Positions 34,946-48,644 of a stretch of 64,000 nucleotides of DNA are shown here, one piece after another; position 1 is the first letter of the stretch; each line of letters begins with the position of its first letter. Below the pieces are notes generated by a model. The model saw nothing but the letters and a program-made list of their open reading frames with translations, was not told where the DNA came from and searched no databases. The position numbers and the translations under genes are program-made. The stretch covers positions 36,806,991 through 36,870,990 of the forward strand of contig JAKCOZ010000007.1 of the NCBI GenBank assembly GCA_022605955.1. Direction: 5' to 3'. This DNA comes from Rallus limicola (taxonomy: Eukaryota; Chordata; Aves; Gruiformes; Rallidae).

Positions 34946-35510
34946 GAACAATCCAACAGGTGGGCCTGTGTGAACTGCATGAAGATCAACGAGGCCAAAT
35001 GCAAAGTCCTACACATGGGTTGGGTCAATCCCAAGCACAATTCCAAAGAAACATGGTCAGCAGTTTGAGGGAGGTGATTCCACCCTTCTACTCCACTCTT
35101 GTGAGACCCACCTGGAGTACTGTGTGGAACTCCAGGATCCCCAGTGCAAGAAGGACATGGAGCTGTTGGAGTGAATCCAGAGGAGTGCCACAAAGATTAT
35201 CAGGGCTTGGAGCACCTCTGCTATAGAGACAAACTAAAGGAGTTGGTTTTGCTCAGTTTGAAGAAGAGAAGGCTCCAGAGAGACCTTACAGCAGCCTTTC
35301 AGAGACTAAACAGGGCCTAAAGGAGAAATCAAAAGGAACTGTTTACGTAGACATGTAGTGTCAGGAAAAGGGGTAATAGCCTTATGCTGAAGGAGGGTAG
35401 ATTTACATTAGATACTAGGTAGAAATCTGGTCTAGTGGAGGGTGTCCCTGCCCATCGCAGGGGGATTGGAACTGGATAATCTTTGATGTCCAAATCTAAA
35501 TCATTCTGCA
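34945..35510 (+). mobile_element. CR1 LINE 3' fragment, plus strand, with internal deletion
   Basis: It begins with the end of ORF2 (gaggccaaatgcaaagtcc, cacatgggt, aatcccaagcacaa). It then jumps to ggaggtgattccacccttct and proceeds through agaaggacatggagctgtt, the 3' untranslated region, and gtccctgcccatcgcaggg near its end. The normal segment between the aatcccaagcac word and the gaggtgatt word is missing. The octamer tail is weak. Its 5' end faces the 5' end of the minus-strand copy. Confidence 0.9.
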
Positions 35511-38500
35511 ATGCATTGTTTAAGTGCCCTCTCATTGCTTGTAGGTGGGTTCCTTTCAGCCTTTTTCCAGAAATGCAGCTTCTTTTATTCTTAGCTTTCA
35601 GTATATGCAATCATTTTAATGGCAAAGAAGCCTATAGGAAAAGCAAAACAAAACAACAAACAATATATTCAGAAGTTTAGCTGAATTAAACACTATTTTG
35701 CAACCAAGGCAAAAATAATTTACAAGATTTGATTCTGCTGTATTTTATATTATTTTGTCCTAAAGATTGTTGCACTGTTCTATACATGTAGGAGAAAGAA
35801 TATATAAAGAAATAGTATTTGGATTCAGAAATTCAGCTTGTAATTATTCTTTCTAACCAGATTCTGGTGACCTCTTCCTGCCCATGAAATGCTCCAGTAA
35901 TGTCTATTTTTTAAATTCAGGCTTCCAAATGGAATGATACTGTATCCACACTGATAAACTCTGGATGACATTCCCACAAAGACATATTAGTGTATGCCAC
36001 CTCATATGGCCTTATTTTATGGTATGACATCATGTGATAAATTTTAATATCCTCTGTTAACACTTCCTATGTCAGGTACTCAGCTCTTGTGTTTCCTTTA
36101 TAATCAGTCATTCGCTACACAGCACAGCTTTAACTGACAAGTAATTCATTACTTATCGGATCAGTCACTAATCTGCTTGACAACAGTTGAGGCAGAATGA
36201 TATCTTGAAGTAACTAAACACAGCCAAAACTTCTTCCAACTTTGTTTTGACTTAACCTTTCCCTTTACTGAGTCTGGTTTCCCCAGGTGCATGATTTTTG
36301 GAGCACCCACAGCTGCAACTGAAGTGAGGAGATAAAATCCTGGCTTCCAGCTGCAAAGCTCTTACTGACCTTAGTTTAAAAAAAAAAAAAAAGGATTTTA
36401 CCTAGTGGCAGTCATTCAACACCTTTGAAAAATCAGGGATTTAACAACTGGCCAAAGGTCAGAGCAGAAATCAATGCCAGAAAAAGGACTAGACCTCTGT
36501 AGGGTCTAACTCCCAGTGCAGTCTTGGAAACACAAGGTGCTTTCTTCCCAGGTACAGTGTCACAGAATTTTCTGTCATTTCTGAGCCTTTTTTCCTAGTA
36601 CATGCTGGACTGGGGAAGAAGTGTGGCAATATACTAATAAAGTTGCAAACATGCATCAGCTCCTTCACTCTTGTGTGAGGGAATTTAAACATTCTGGGAA
36701 GAAAAATGTCTCCAGGCAGGAGAAAATATGAAAGTAAGTTTTCAAAAACTCAAGCTGTAAAAGAAAAGTGAAAACCACAAGCTGTTAAGAATATGAAAGG
36801 TTCAAGAGGGTATGAGCCGTGGCGCCTTGAGATTTTAGGAAAGGCTGTGTTGGCTTAATAGGAACTTACCCCAGCTTTTTTCCCACTTCGAGAACAGGTA
36901 GCATTACCTACAAAAAACAACAACAACAAGAAGACAGGAAGAAGCCTGACTGCTTTGAAGGCTGTTAAGTGTGCTCGCTTACTGGGGAAAGAGAGAAAAG
37001 GGACAACCACCTCATGAGAGTTGACTGCATCAGATAATGAGTTGCTTCTATAACCCTGAGCCCAGTAGGATTTTCTTGATCTAGTTTAGCAAGTCATCTT
37101 GCTAATCCTTGTCTTTTGGGCAAAAATTAGACTGCAGAAACTTGTGGTTTGGAGAAAGTTAATATAACAGCGTAGAGAACAGATCTTTAATTAGCAGGAT
37201 GAAAAAGATCAAAAGTTAAAGTGGAAACACACAATCCAGATCCCATTAATATCAGCATAAAAACCTGGTTTGTTTCAGATTTACATTGGCTTGAAGGAGA
37301 CCTGCCTGTCTTGATATTTGTCACTGCCTTCTGCCCACCAAGTGTTTGTATTCTGTTTCTTCTCCCTGAGACCTCAAACAAAATAATGCAGCTCATACTT
37401 GCATTTGTGTGCTCAAGCAACCATTTAGAAGACAAGGGGCTTTGGATGATTGCTCTTTTTTTTTTTTTCCTTACCTTAAATAAGAAAGCTTTTCTTTTTC
37501 TCGGTTTGGGTATAGAATGTCCAAAATCAGGTTGGAGCATTGTAGGTGCTTTATAGGACCTTTGCCCACAAACTGAGGAACTGATAATATGGTGGGTAAT
37601 GAAATTCCCAACTACCTTCTGGGAAAACAGTATGCAGAAAGAGTGAGGTTGGTGGTATCCAAGGGGCTCCAACATAAGGACCAATGGAAGGATTGCAAGA
37701 AGTTTATTACATCATCCATCCTTCATTACTTCAACCTCTATGATAGTGAAGCATGATGAAAAGTGAGCTCCTACAAACTCTATGATTTGATCACAAGTCC
37801 TCTCAGGTGAATATTGTGTTCTGCATTTGTGAAGGAACTTATGCTGTGGGATGGCTCCTATGGGTGATGCAACATTACCATAGACATCTGAGGTATATGC
37901 AGAGTCAGAAAAATGTGACTGTGGTTAGGACTTGAGATATCAGCACTACGCAGCTATGACAGAAAGGTGCCTTGGCCATTCCATTTTCATGACCCCGGAG
38001 ACTGCTGCTGGTTCAAATAACAAATAATGAATTCTGTCAACTCAACTTATAAATCTGTAACTACAACAGAACTTGGGTTTTGTGCTCTTCTGATGGGCTG
38101 CAGAGGTGCAGGTTATCTGTGCTTTGTGCCTATAGTTAATCATTCAACTATGACTTAACACGCAAATGATGAGAAGGAATCTTTGGCATTTGCTCTGTAG
38201 GCTGGCAGGCTGGCAGGTAACTGTAGGATTCACTGGGTCTGGAAGAGGCTCTCAGCTGACCTAACACAAGTAAGTTATGTTGTTTTCCTTAATCAGTCCA
38301 CCAGAACTGTTATCTTGAGTGTCCTTCATCTAATTTTCTTGCATCCTGGAATCTGACAAACATATAATAACGGTATTTTTCACCCATTTGTAATAGCACT
38401 TTCCTTGCAGTGCTATTGAGATACCCCTCAAATGCCTAACTTATTTGGGAAAATATTCACGTATCAGTTTTAGTAATATAAAACTATTATTACTGCCTAT

Positions 38501-39484
38501 GTCCCAGGGGTTTTGTGAAGCTTGTTTAATTGAGGTTTGAACTGTCATTATTTGTGAGATGAGATTATCTATCATTCATGAGCTTTCAAATGAATTCCAG
38601 TTTATCTGGGAGAAAATATACTGAAAATCCTAAAAGTTTCATGATTTTCAGCACAAATAATTATTCCTCCAAATATTCATTCTGTACAGTTTGTTATTTG
38701 TTACTTGCTATTCATTATCCGCAGTTTATCATTTGTTATATTCCTGTCTAGAAAATTCCGTCACCCAGTCAGGTACCAGAAGTAATAGTATGTGACTTTT
38801 ATGACCGTTCACCCACCATAAGTAACACATAGAGTAACTTGCACAATCAAAGCAAACAGTGCATGAATAACACGTAGACAAAATTTGTTTACATGAGCTA
38901 TTCCATGAATATTTATGAACTAGAAACATGTTTGTATAAATTAGGATCAGAGTGCAAAGAGAAGAGCAGGGCCAAATTTGCTGTAATTCAAGTTCTACCC
39001 ATAATTTATTACTACATCAGAGTTACAGATGGGTGAACTCCAACTTTAAGTTCAGACAAGCTGCACAAAGTTGTATAGCAAGTTGGTGGGAGCAGAAGGG
39101 AAATGGTAACATGGCAACACTTTGACCCTGCATGGCAATGTCTTTGCTGACTGCCAGCCTGTGTCGGTGTATCGTGATCCCTGCTAAACCATACAGTGGA
39201 AGTGCAGTCATCACCAGCATGTTGTTAGATTGACCTATGCTCTACACTGGCAATTTCCTCCAAGTTTTCCATCATGGCATGCAACAAATGCTGGAGAGAC
39301 TGTGGCAGGAAAACATGCTTTGTACTTCAGGAGCTTTATATCTACCTCAAGATCAAGAAAGTCTTGTGGCTCAAATACCATCTATGTTTCTAGATAGCAG
39401 AGGTTCAGTCTGTTGTAAAATACTCACTAATTAATCCAAAATGCACATTTTCTTTGCATGGAAACTTTTTAAATTGAAGCATAT
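35511..39484. other. Single-copy non-coding DNA, no gene recognised
   Basis: No repeat family or exon is seen. A 165-codon minus-strand frame (37187-37684, beginning at TTG) overlaps a 111-codon plus-strand frame. Neither has a known domain, and part of the former is a lysine run from a T tract. An A run lies near 36377-36392 and a CAA patch near 36912-36932. Confidence 0.55.
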
Positions 39485-40369
39485 TGTGGTGGTTTGACCC
39501 TGGCTGGAGGCCAGATGCCCACAAAAGCTGCTCTATCACTCCCCTTTTCAGCTGGGCAGGGGAGAAAATATATATTGTGGGGCATAGGAGTGGAGATAAG
39601 GACAGGGAGTGTCTGCAATCACTGTCATGGGCAAAACAGGCTCAACACAGAATAAAGGAAAGAAAACTATTTATTTTATTATACTACATTGCACACCCAG
39701 TGACACCAGAGTCGGATAATGAGAAGTATACCATAAAGCACTTCCCCCCACCCCCCCCCCTTCTTAGCAAACTTCACTTTAGCCATGAGTTGACTCCCTT
39801 CTTCCCCCCTCATTGTGGAACAGGGAGGGGCAGGGAATGGGGGAATGGGGTTTTTTGGTCAGTTCCTTATGAGTTGTTTTCCTCCTTAGCCAGGGGTGGG
39901 GGGTCATTCCTCACACCCTTCCCCTGCTGCAGCGTGGGGTCCCACCCATAGGCTGCAGGTGGGGTCTTGTCCTTTTCCATGGGCTGTGCTGGGACACTGG
40001 CTCCACCATGGGTTTCTCCACAGGCTGCAGGGGCATCTCTTTCACAGGCACCTGGAGCACCTCATCTCCCCCCCTCCCCCCACCCTCCTTCTTCCCTGGC
40101 CTTGGTGTCTGCACAGTTTCTTACATCTTCTCACACCCTTCTCCGGTGGCAAAAAGTGTCTGCTTCTGTTTTTTTACTTGTTAAATGTGATTCCCAGAGG
40201 CGCTGTGACCATTGCTGATGGACTCAGCCTTGGTCAACAACAACTCCGGCCTTAAGCCAGCTGGGTTTTACTCTGTTGGGCCTCTAGAGAGCTTCTAGCT
40301 GCTTCTTGCAGAAGCCACCCATGCAGCCCCCCCTCCTTCACCAGAACCCAGCCATACAAAACTACAACA
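39485..40369 (-). mobile_element. Solo LTR of a second avian endogenous retrovirus family, minus strand
   Basis: On the plus strand it starts tgtggtggtttgaccctgg, continues with gctctatcactcccctttt, gagataaggacagggag and gggcaaaacaggctcaac, and a TTTATT (39670-39675, AATAAA on the element strand). A C-rich/T-rich centre with repeated gctgcagg..gtcc words follows, then agaggcgctgtgaccattgc, gagcttctagctgcttctt and aacccagccatacaaaactacaaca. This is the pattern of an abundant avian LTR. It is about 885 bp, with no internal retroviral sequence on either side. Long plus-strand frames through it (39484-39951, 39896-40255) are incidental. No clear target duplication was identified, so the ends are approximate. 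Confidence 0.85.
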
Positions 40370-42019
40370 TGTATACAAAACCACAGCTTTCAGATTTCCT
40401 ATGCATTTTTAGATAGCCAGAGTATCACAGGGGATAAAGCTGCTATACATTATTTCCTGGTGGAAAAGGCATCTTCTAACCCACAAAATCAAGCAGGGAC
40501 TTAGATTAAAGGCAGACGAAAGCCTGAGAGCATAAGCAAAGAATTAAAATCCCTTTTTGTCTTTCATCTGGCAATAAAATCTGGCCTCGTGTTTAAAAAC
40601 ATACAAATGTTGCACATTTAAAAACAAAGATAGTACATGTTACACTGACCAGCTGCATAAATACTTGTGGCCTTGGAAAATAAATGTTTTGTTTTAAGTA
40701 TATCTGAAGTTACTCATGTTATTTCACTCTATCAATAGCAAGTACATTAACATTATCTAGTGTCTGCAAGCACACTATTCATTTACCTTGTACTGTCCCA
40801 ATAGAGGGAAAAGAATTGTTCAAGGCAACGAGGTGTATCCACTTCCACTCCTTGGGACTCTTTACTTCCAAATAATCAATATTAATGCTGTGAAGGGAGG
40901 GCAGAGAGGAAAAGGATCCTCTTATTTATCAGCTAAAGCTGCATCACACTGCAATGAGTCTGAATACTCTTTACTAGACTGAACAGAGACTTAATGGTTT
41001 ATCAAGGGTGGAGGCTTTGTCACAGTGTCCACCTGAAGTCAGGATTAATATGATACTTGACAGCCAGGATGCTGATAGATATAACTTTCCCTTTCCAAAA
41101 TGTTACATTCTTGACTGTAGAAAAAAATCAATTCTACTTTTGATAATACCTGCTTATTTCAGTGTTAGCTTTTTTTCCCATTGGGGAAGATGCTTTTTTA
41201 CAGGAAAGTGGGTTTTTTTCCTCTGATGAGAACTACGTTTTGCCTCCAGGTCAGATGAACAGTGCAAGACACAGTTCTTAATGATATCTGAGGCAACATT
41301 CGCAAACTGTGATTGTCAGGAAGTGAAAACCTGAAATATTGGGGGGGGGGGAATTCTTTAGGTAACATGACCTGAATTTTCCTATTTAAAGCATGAGAAA
41401 AGTAATTGCCATGGAATAACCATTTGAACTTTTGACCTTCAGCAAGAAAAAAATTACTTTTAAAATTGCATTTTGATAGCAAATGCCATAATCTTTACAT
41501 AGGCTGAAGTCAGAGAGGGATGGCAAGCACACTGCAGCAATACTAAAACATTTGGTTCTAGCTTTCCACAATAACACATGCTTCCGCTTGAAAATATAGA
41601 TAATGTTAACAAAAAAAGCTCAGCTGGGGGAAAAAAGGATGACTCAAATATTGTCAGGAAAACCAGTTTGTTTTCCCCATATGGCTAACAAGAGTAGAAT
41701 ACAGTTCTGCATAGTTAACTCATTACTGTAAAATATGAAACATGGGTATTTAACTTTCCTCCTTCCTTTACTAGTTATTATATCAAATTTAGCAGTCAGA
41801 TTAAAGAATGCCTAAACTCCACAGAAAGGAGTGTCCACTGTCTCTATACATAGGCCTGTTATATGTGAAAGCACTACTTGCTGCCTGTCAGACCTGCAGT
41901 TGGACCTTTATAAAGAAGGATGTCCCAGAGGTAAAACAGGCAAGTATTCATTAAATGCCCAACTGTGAAGCCAGGAGATGCTTTGGTACCCACAGGTGGA
42001 CACTTTCAGGCTGGGAGTA
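40370..42019. other. Single-copy non-coding DNA, no gene recognised
   Basis: Apart from a run of ten G at 41341-41350, nothing stands out. The open frames (up to 94 codons, 41198-41482 minus) have no recognisable content. Confidence 0.55.
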
Positions 42020-42792
42020 CTCAATACCTTGGAAGTAGGAAGCATGCCACAACTGTGCAGTGATGAGGGTGACAATCCAGGCTATACAGTTGTGACAGTG
42101 AGGATGGATGAGTGGGCCCATACAAACCACATGAAGTTTAATAATGCCAAGTGCAACGTGCTGCACATGGGTTGTGCCAATCCCAAGCACAACTACAGGC
42201 TGGAGACAGAATGGATTGAGAGCAGCTCTGAGGACAAAGACTTGGGGATGTTGGAGGGTGAAAAGCTCAATGTGAGCCAGCAATGCACACTTGCAGCCCA
42301 GAAAGTCAACCATATGCTGGGCTGCATCAAAAGCAGCATGACTGGCAGGTCTAGGGAAGTGATTCTGCCCTCTACTCTCCTCTCATGAGACCCCACCTGG
42401 GGTGCTGCATCCATGTCCAGGGTCCCCAACATAAGAAGGACATGGAGCTGTTGGAGCAAGTGCAGAGGAGGACCATGAAGATGATGTTTACAAAGGCAGG
42501 AAGATTGTTTACAAGGTCATGGAATGATAAGGCAGGGGTTAATGGATTTAAGGTGAAGGACTGTAGATTTAGATTAGGCATTTGGAAAACTTTCTTCACT
42601 GTGAGGATGGTGAGACATTGCAAAAGGTTTCCCAGTGGACGCCCTGTCCCTGGAAGTGTTTAAGGACAGGCTGGATGAGGCTTTGGTCAACATGGTCTTT
42701 CTCGAGGGTGTCCCTGTCCATGATAGGGCGATTGGAACTAGAGGATCTTTGAAGTCCTTTCCAACCCAAAACATTCTATGATTCTATCATTC
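42020..42792 (+). mobile_element. CR1 LINE 3' fragment, plus strand, with tail octamers
   Basis: It contains the end of ORF2 and the full 3' untranslated region, ending ccaacccaaaacattctatgattctat at about 42758-42787, the CR1 terminal octamers. A 100-codon piece of ORF2 carboxyl end remains open within 42100-42388, with words such as CNVLHMGCANPKHNYRLE and AAQKVNHMLGCIK. The copy is fairly well preserved and 5'-truncated. Confidence 0.95.
42100..42388 (+). pseudogene. CR1 ORF2 carboxyl-terminal remnant
   Basis: The open plus-strand frame includes the conserved post-RT segment of CR1 ORF2: a WAHTNHMKFNNAKCNVLHMG-like stretch, IESSSEDKDLGMLEGEKLN, then AAQKVNHMLGCIK and EVILPSTLL. The frame breaks at 42388 and continues in another frame (42385-42663). 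It is 5'-truncated and not translated in any known sense. Confidence 0.88.
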
Positions 42793-45700
42793 AATGAGAT
42801 GCTGTTTAACTTTTCCCTATTCTCTGCTTTTTCCAGTGCTAGAGAGGACCCAACCCCTGAGACATCTGTCATTTTGTGGGATGATTGATCACAGTGACCT
42901 GAGTTGGAATATATTTCACCTCAGTTTGGGTATTTGCAGTGTGGACTTTTACACTGGCTAACGAGAGAAGACCCTCTTTATAGACAGCAGAGAGAAGTGA
43001 GCACTTTTTGGATAAAATGTACTAACTTTCTTTGGATATGTATATTGGAGTCAGAGGACCTGCACCCCTGGCTCTGTTCATTTCATCCACATGCAGTCAA
43101 ATGAAGCCCGTTGAGGTTTATTCTCCAATTTTCACAATCTGAAGTGAGGACAGTGTCCACTGCAAAGTGTTTGCTGTGCTTTTTGTGGGTTGGATAACAC
43201 AACATGAATCTGCCTCAAAACGTATGGCAGGTTTATGCAGCCAAAATGTGAAGATTTAAAAAAGTGAATCAAAGGGCTGTAACTAAGAGTAATGGGATGA
43301 TACTAACTGAGGCAAGTGGTAGAGTGTCAGGAAAAGCTTTTGGTTGCTGCAGGGGTTTGGACTGTGGAAGATGCTTTTGGGGGATGAACACTACATAGTG
43401 TGCACTTAACTATATCTAAAAGGCAAAAAACTGTACTCACTGATGCCCAGACAATGATATTACAGGGCTTTGCTGGCTTTTATAATAGCTATTAGGCTCT
43501 AAATCATTGTTTAAAACCTATATGACCTAATTCTTCTCTGGGGTAACTTATCTGAAGTTCTCGAGGGTAAAACAGCAAGTAGGAGAGAGGACTGCAACAC
43601 CTAGAGGCAACACTGGCTAACTGAGATTTTAGTAAGAGATAAATTCAGTTTAGCTTCAGGTAAGAAATAATTCCATTTCTGCCTATTTTCATGGAAATTA
43701 CACCCTAGAAAAACTCCCCTAAAGGATATCCAGTTGCAAATAGTATGTTAACAGAAAAAAAAAATTACTGAGGGCATATATCAAACTTTGCTGACCTGAG
43801 TCTAAACATACAGAAAATAGGAAAGACAAAAATGTCAAGGAATATATTTTAAATACATGTTTTTAAAAAGTGGAGCTTTTTTTTCAGAATATTTCCTTAT
43901 AAAAGCTGCTAGAAACCCATTTATTTAGACATTTCTATTCCTTCTAATTGTGTCAGTCCTTAGAAAGATTGATTAGATTTTCTAATCTTGTTTTCTTGAT
44001 ATGCCTTGCACTTATATTGAGGACAACTTTATGTCTTTCTCCTCCTTCTTGACTGTCAAAGATTTTCTTAAACTCTGATGGGTCCACTCAGTCTAGGTTA
44101 AAGAATTCACATCTTCAGTACTAATAAGGTGAGTGGAGGAGAAGAGTCAGCATTCCTTGGAAACCAACAGGAAAAGGCACGAGTGAAGTAAACAGAAGTG
44201 TTTCACTAAAGAGTTAGAATGATTTATCCTAAAATACCAATATTACATGTTTTAACCTTGCTTTCTGGGAAGTTCTAAAGAAGTCATCAGCCAATATGTA
44301 ATTTCATTTTCATATTACTGTAGAACCATCAAAGCAAGACAACAATCTACTCATTACCTTTCCTTCCTGAGAGGAAGTTCAAAGTTCCTGAAATCCTTTG
44401 AGAAAATCCTATGACATTTCCAGAGACATTTTATATCTTTAGACCAAAGATACCAGAGATGTTCACACCAAATATGTGTGATACTTGCTGAACTGCAGTG
44501 AGATGAAGATGTGACAAGGTAGCTATGGGCAATGGTTCTTCAGGTCTTCACAAGTCACTAGTAGAAGGATCGAGTCCTAGCTGTTTAGAAACAACTTCTT
44601 GTTAGTCATTAAGAGTCTTAATTGGATAACACTAACGAGTAATTTTTTATTATGCTTCCATGAACAGTAATTTGAGATGTACTAGAATATAGTTAGAACA
44701 AACATGGAAGAGAGGACAAAAGAGAGGTTGTTTGTGGTTGCCCTCTTTGAAGGAAACATCCAAAACCCACCTTCTGGTTAATATGATGTGTATATTGTGG
44801 ACCTAATCTTACAGAAACATTTTCTTTCTCTCAATGGCCCATATGGGGACACCTACCAAGAACCATACTACATTCCCTGGTTGAACATGAAGTAAAGCAC
44901 TGCGAATGTACCTCCATCTCTAGTGTACTCTCCACTTTGACCCTGTTTTCCACCTTTTGCAGTAGCAGAATTTATCATTGCTTTTTCTCTAAAAGAACTA
45001 ACACTGGTTGAAGAACTTGGCCTCTCAGAACATATTTCTCCAGCAGCAGGACTAGAAAGAGAAGTACCCATAATCTTTCCACTTCCTCCCTGCATTTGAG
45101 AAGTCAGAAAAAGTAACCATCTGCCCTTAGTGCAGCAGCCACTGCCTCATTAGCCCAAGCATCCTCCATCCCTCTTCTCTAAGCGCTCACATCCTCATCT
45201 CAGCTTCTTACCTCTTGTTCACATTTATTATTGATGTGACCTATCAATAATACTTTCCACTGCTTCAAGAGCTTGCTCTGTCTTCCAGATCCCAACTTTC
45301 AACTGCTCTTCACTTTATTATACTTTCAGTGACATATACTTTCTTTCTTTCTTTTTCCTCCTCTGCCTGCCTCCTTCCTCACAAAAGGAGGGAAAGGAGT
45401 TGGTTGAGAAAGTGACAGGTGCCAACACCAATGATTTAAGCAGTTGTTCCCACACTGTCCCTCAGCCTACTGCCTAGCTTACTAGCATCTGGTCTGCTGG
45501 GAAGGTAGCAAACGAGCTCGTCTGATGCCCACTCAAACATCAATCCTGTCTTGGAACCACCACATAAGAGAGGAAAAGCTACTAATTTCTTTCAATTTTG
45601 CTGCAAATAACTGTATTTGATCTCTGAAAGATAGTCCTCCTCACTAGTTTTCCCAGCTTTATGATTTGTGATCTTCAGCCTATTTTATCTTCTGTTTGGT

Positions 45701-47619
45701 TTCACATTGGCTCATGTTTTCTTCTTTTATAATGGGCAAGGTAACAGCCCATTACTCGTAAGACACAGCATTATTATAATATCTATACCCAAGAACAGGA
45801 TTACAGCATTGACCCAGAGACAGCCTGAGTGCTGAACAGAAGAAGGATTAGTAAATTATTCTAATATTTGATTGGACAATTTTGTATAATTGAGGAACCT
45901 GAACACAAAGGATTTTCTAGTGATATCAGAATAATCCAAGAATACCTATTTTGAGGCCATGGAGGAAATTTCTTTCCTCTTTATTTTTTTTATAAAATCT
46001 ATCATGACTCCAGTCTAATACAGGATTCTGTCTCTCACAGCTATTTCCTCTGTCTGCTTGCTCTGTGAGTCTGTTTGGGTCAAAAGCCACATGTGTTATG
46101 CTTCCAGAAACCAAATCAACCAATTATGTCATTTCCCATTATTAGAGTTATTTAATTGAATAAGAATATCAAGAGAAGAAAGGCAACAGCCAAGCAAGAG
46201 CCAACTTTCATGTTGAGTGGAGTGATCTTGATATACTGCTTCTGTTCATCTCTGCCTGTTCAGGGATTTTACTTGACCATCAGACCTTTCAAGGTTTGCC
46301 AGGCAAAGAAGGTAAAAACACTACAGTCACACACAGTTGCTGGTCCTCCAAGCTCTGCAAACCACATTGTGACTCCTTCCACATATGTGAATTTCAGAGT
46401 AATTATAGAAAATCTATAGTGTGATTTTATGTGGGTGCAAGAATTAATATAAGATGCAGAAGTCAGAAAAAACATCAGAGTATTGTGGCATCATTGTAAG
46501 CATCTGAAAAGACAGCAAGTCATGTCTTCTGCTGTCTGAAAGACTTGCATACATAGTGCAATTAAGCAGACATCCTCCGGCTTGGAGACAGCGCACTTAC
46601 CCAGCTGACTGGGTATCAGCAGTATGTCCATCTTTCCACTGTGCACTGCAGAGCAGTTTTAGCTGCAGAGATGTGCAGGATGTTCACATACAGCTGACGT
46701 GTCTGTGAGATGCATCTTTTTGATGGTCCCTTCAGCACAGTCTGTATCTGACTCTAGAAGGGAGACCGGTGGATGCTATAGTGCACACAATTTTATGGCC
46801 ACTGTAATGCAAAAGGATGGCTGTCAATGTTGTGTCCATCCTAGCCTGCCACCAGAAGAATATCTGGGCCTCAGGCAGAGCAAAGTGTCAACTTTGTTGC
46901 AACAGACCTGCAGCAGAGCTGCCCTGTTTTTCACCTCTAAACAAAGGGGCAGGTGATTTGCTGTCTGGTCTTCAGTATCACAATTCCATGGTTTCAGGAT
47001 ACCAAGTAATCCTGATCTCTGGCTTGCATGAGTAAGGCATGGCATGACTGTGACTCGATTTGGAGCCTCTGGGTGTATTATAGAATTTATAGATATGGGA
47101 ACACAAATACAAGGATTCTCGTCTTATCAGATTGATGTCCTCTATGCTCATACCTTTGGAAGAGCTGTGATAATTGAGATAATCCCTATCCCTTAAAGCA
47201 GCTTTTTAAGCCATGATTATTTTGGCAGCACAGCTCAAGTTTCATCACTCACAGAAATGCAGAGGAGGAAAAGGACAAAACATTTCTTCTTTTTATTCAG
47301 CTTTAACCCAATTCAGCCCAGAACACTGAAAATATGAAACATCTCTCACTACACAGTCTTCCTCTAAATACTGTCCAGGAGTTCATACTTGCTAGAAAAT
47401 ACAAAAATTGTTTAATCAATTTTATGTACTCTAAATATACTCAAACAAAAAGATTTGTAAAAGGCACAGTCCTGTCCTCTGCAGAGGTAATGGTCTGTAA
47501 CTGTGGAGATGAAAGTCTAGAGCTTCAGCAGAACATAGATACTTCAGAACCAAATACAGGAGACTGATAAGTATTCAGGGCAAGGAATCTGTCCCTAACT
47601 TTTTCTTAAATAAATAATA
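42793..47619. other. Single-copy non-coding DNA, no gene recognised
   Basis: The region has no CR1 or LTR and no recognisable exon. A short TTTC repeat lies at about 45340-45356. The longest frames are below 90 codons. Confidence 0.55.
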
Positions 47620-47930
47620 ATAGAATCACAGAATCATAGAATGGTTTGGGTTTAAGGGACCTCAAAGGTCATCCAGTTCCAACCCCCCCTGCATGGGCAG
47701 GGACACCTCCACAAAACCAGGCTGCCCAAAGACCCATCCAGTCTGGCCTTGAACACTTGACAGGGCATCCATAAATTCTCTGGGAAATACATTGCAGTGC
47801 CTCAACACCCTTAAAGAGAAGAATTTCTTCCTAATATCTAATTTAAATCTATGACCTTTCTATTTGAAATCATTACCCCTTGTCTATCACTACACTCCCT
47901 TGTAAACAGGCTCTCTCTAACTTTGAATAA
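47620..47930 (-). repeat. CR1 LINE 3'-end fragment, minus strand
   Basis: It opens tagaatcacagaatcatag (tail octamers). It continues through ccagttccaaccccccctgc, gggcagggacacctccac, ccttgaacacttgacagggc, gaatttcttcctaatatctaa and cattaccccttgtctatcac, the standard reverse-read CR1 3' region. It is 5'-truncated after about 310 bases. Confidence 0.95.
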
Positions 47931-48644
47931 CTGAGGTTCATTTTCTTGTATTGAGTCACCTTGCTAACTGAGATGTACATAAAATCTAAGACTTACCACT
48001 TTCTTTGGATTTTATATTTGCTATTTTAAAATCTCTCCTATCTCTCCTTACTGCATTTGAGATGTCTTCTCTGCTCTGATAATGTGTGGGAAGATTGAAG
48101 GTCTAACTGAAGGTTGCAAATTTACTTAGGAACACATATGTCAGATCTTCCTGACTCCAGCCTTAAACTCTACTCCTGTCATCATTAAAACAAAAGTTTA
48201 TATCACCTTCAGTTCTGCCTACTATGTACCGTTGAATTACACGGTGCATTACTCAAGTATCAATGTGGTATGTGAATGAGGTTAAAATTAAGGATTAAAT
48301 AGACAAATTTAGGCACGTTAGAGAAATTACAGCCCTTATGGTGATGCCAGTGCACAATGAGTTCAATCTCTAAAATCAGGATCCACAAAAATCAATGATC
48401 AAGGCAAGGATGTGTCTTAAATTATACCCTGTTTCTTGTAGGTCCTGAATTGTATAGAAGCCCTTGAAAGACAAGTCAACCTGCAGGCTGTTCTGCAGCT
48501 TTCTCCTTTCTGGAAGGTATTCCACTGTATATGGAATCCTTGTCTCTGCTGTGGTGAAGAGTGTGATAACTTCTGGTAGCTGGAGCACACAGAGCTGTGT
48601 CCCAGAGCTTGCCTCACTACTTTCCCAGGTTTATTGGTACAAAA
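47931..48644. other. Single-copy non-coding DNA, no gene recognised
   Basis: Nothing recognisable is present. It separates two CR1 copies of opposite orientation. Confidence 0.5.

Noticed and set aside
37187..37684. 165-codon minus-strand open frame
   Set aside because: It starts at TTG, has no recognisable domain and includes a lysine run from a T tract. A frame of this length is expected about once by chance in a window of this size, and no splice or promoter context supports it.
39484..40255. Plus-strand frames of 155 and 119 codons
   Set aside because: They lie inside a minus-strand solo LTR and reflect its C-rich composition.
39485..40369. Target duplication for the minus-strand solo LTR
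   Set aside because: Flanking bases (gcatat and tgtata) do not match, so the ends cannot be fixed that way.
44515..44600. ggatcgagtcctag, resembling a tRNA B box
   Set aside because: No matching A box at the right distance and no cloverleaf can be formed.
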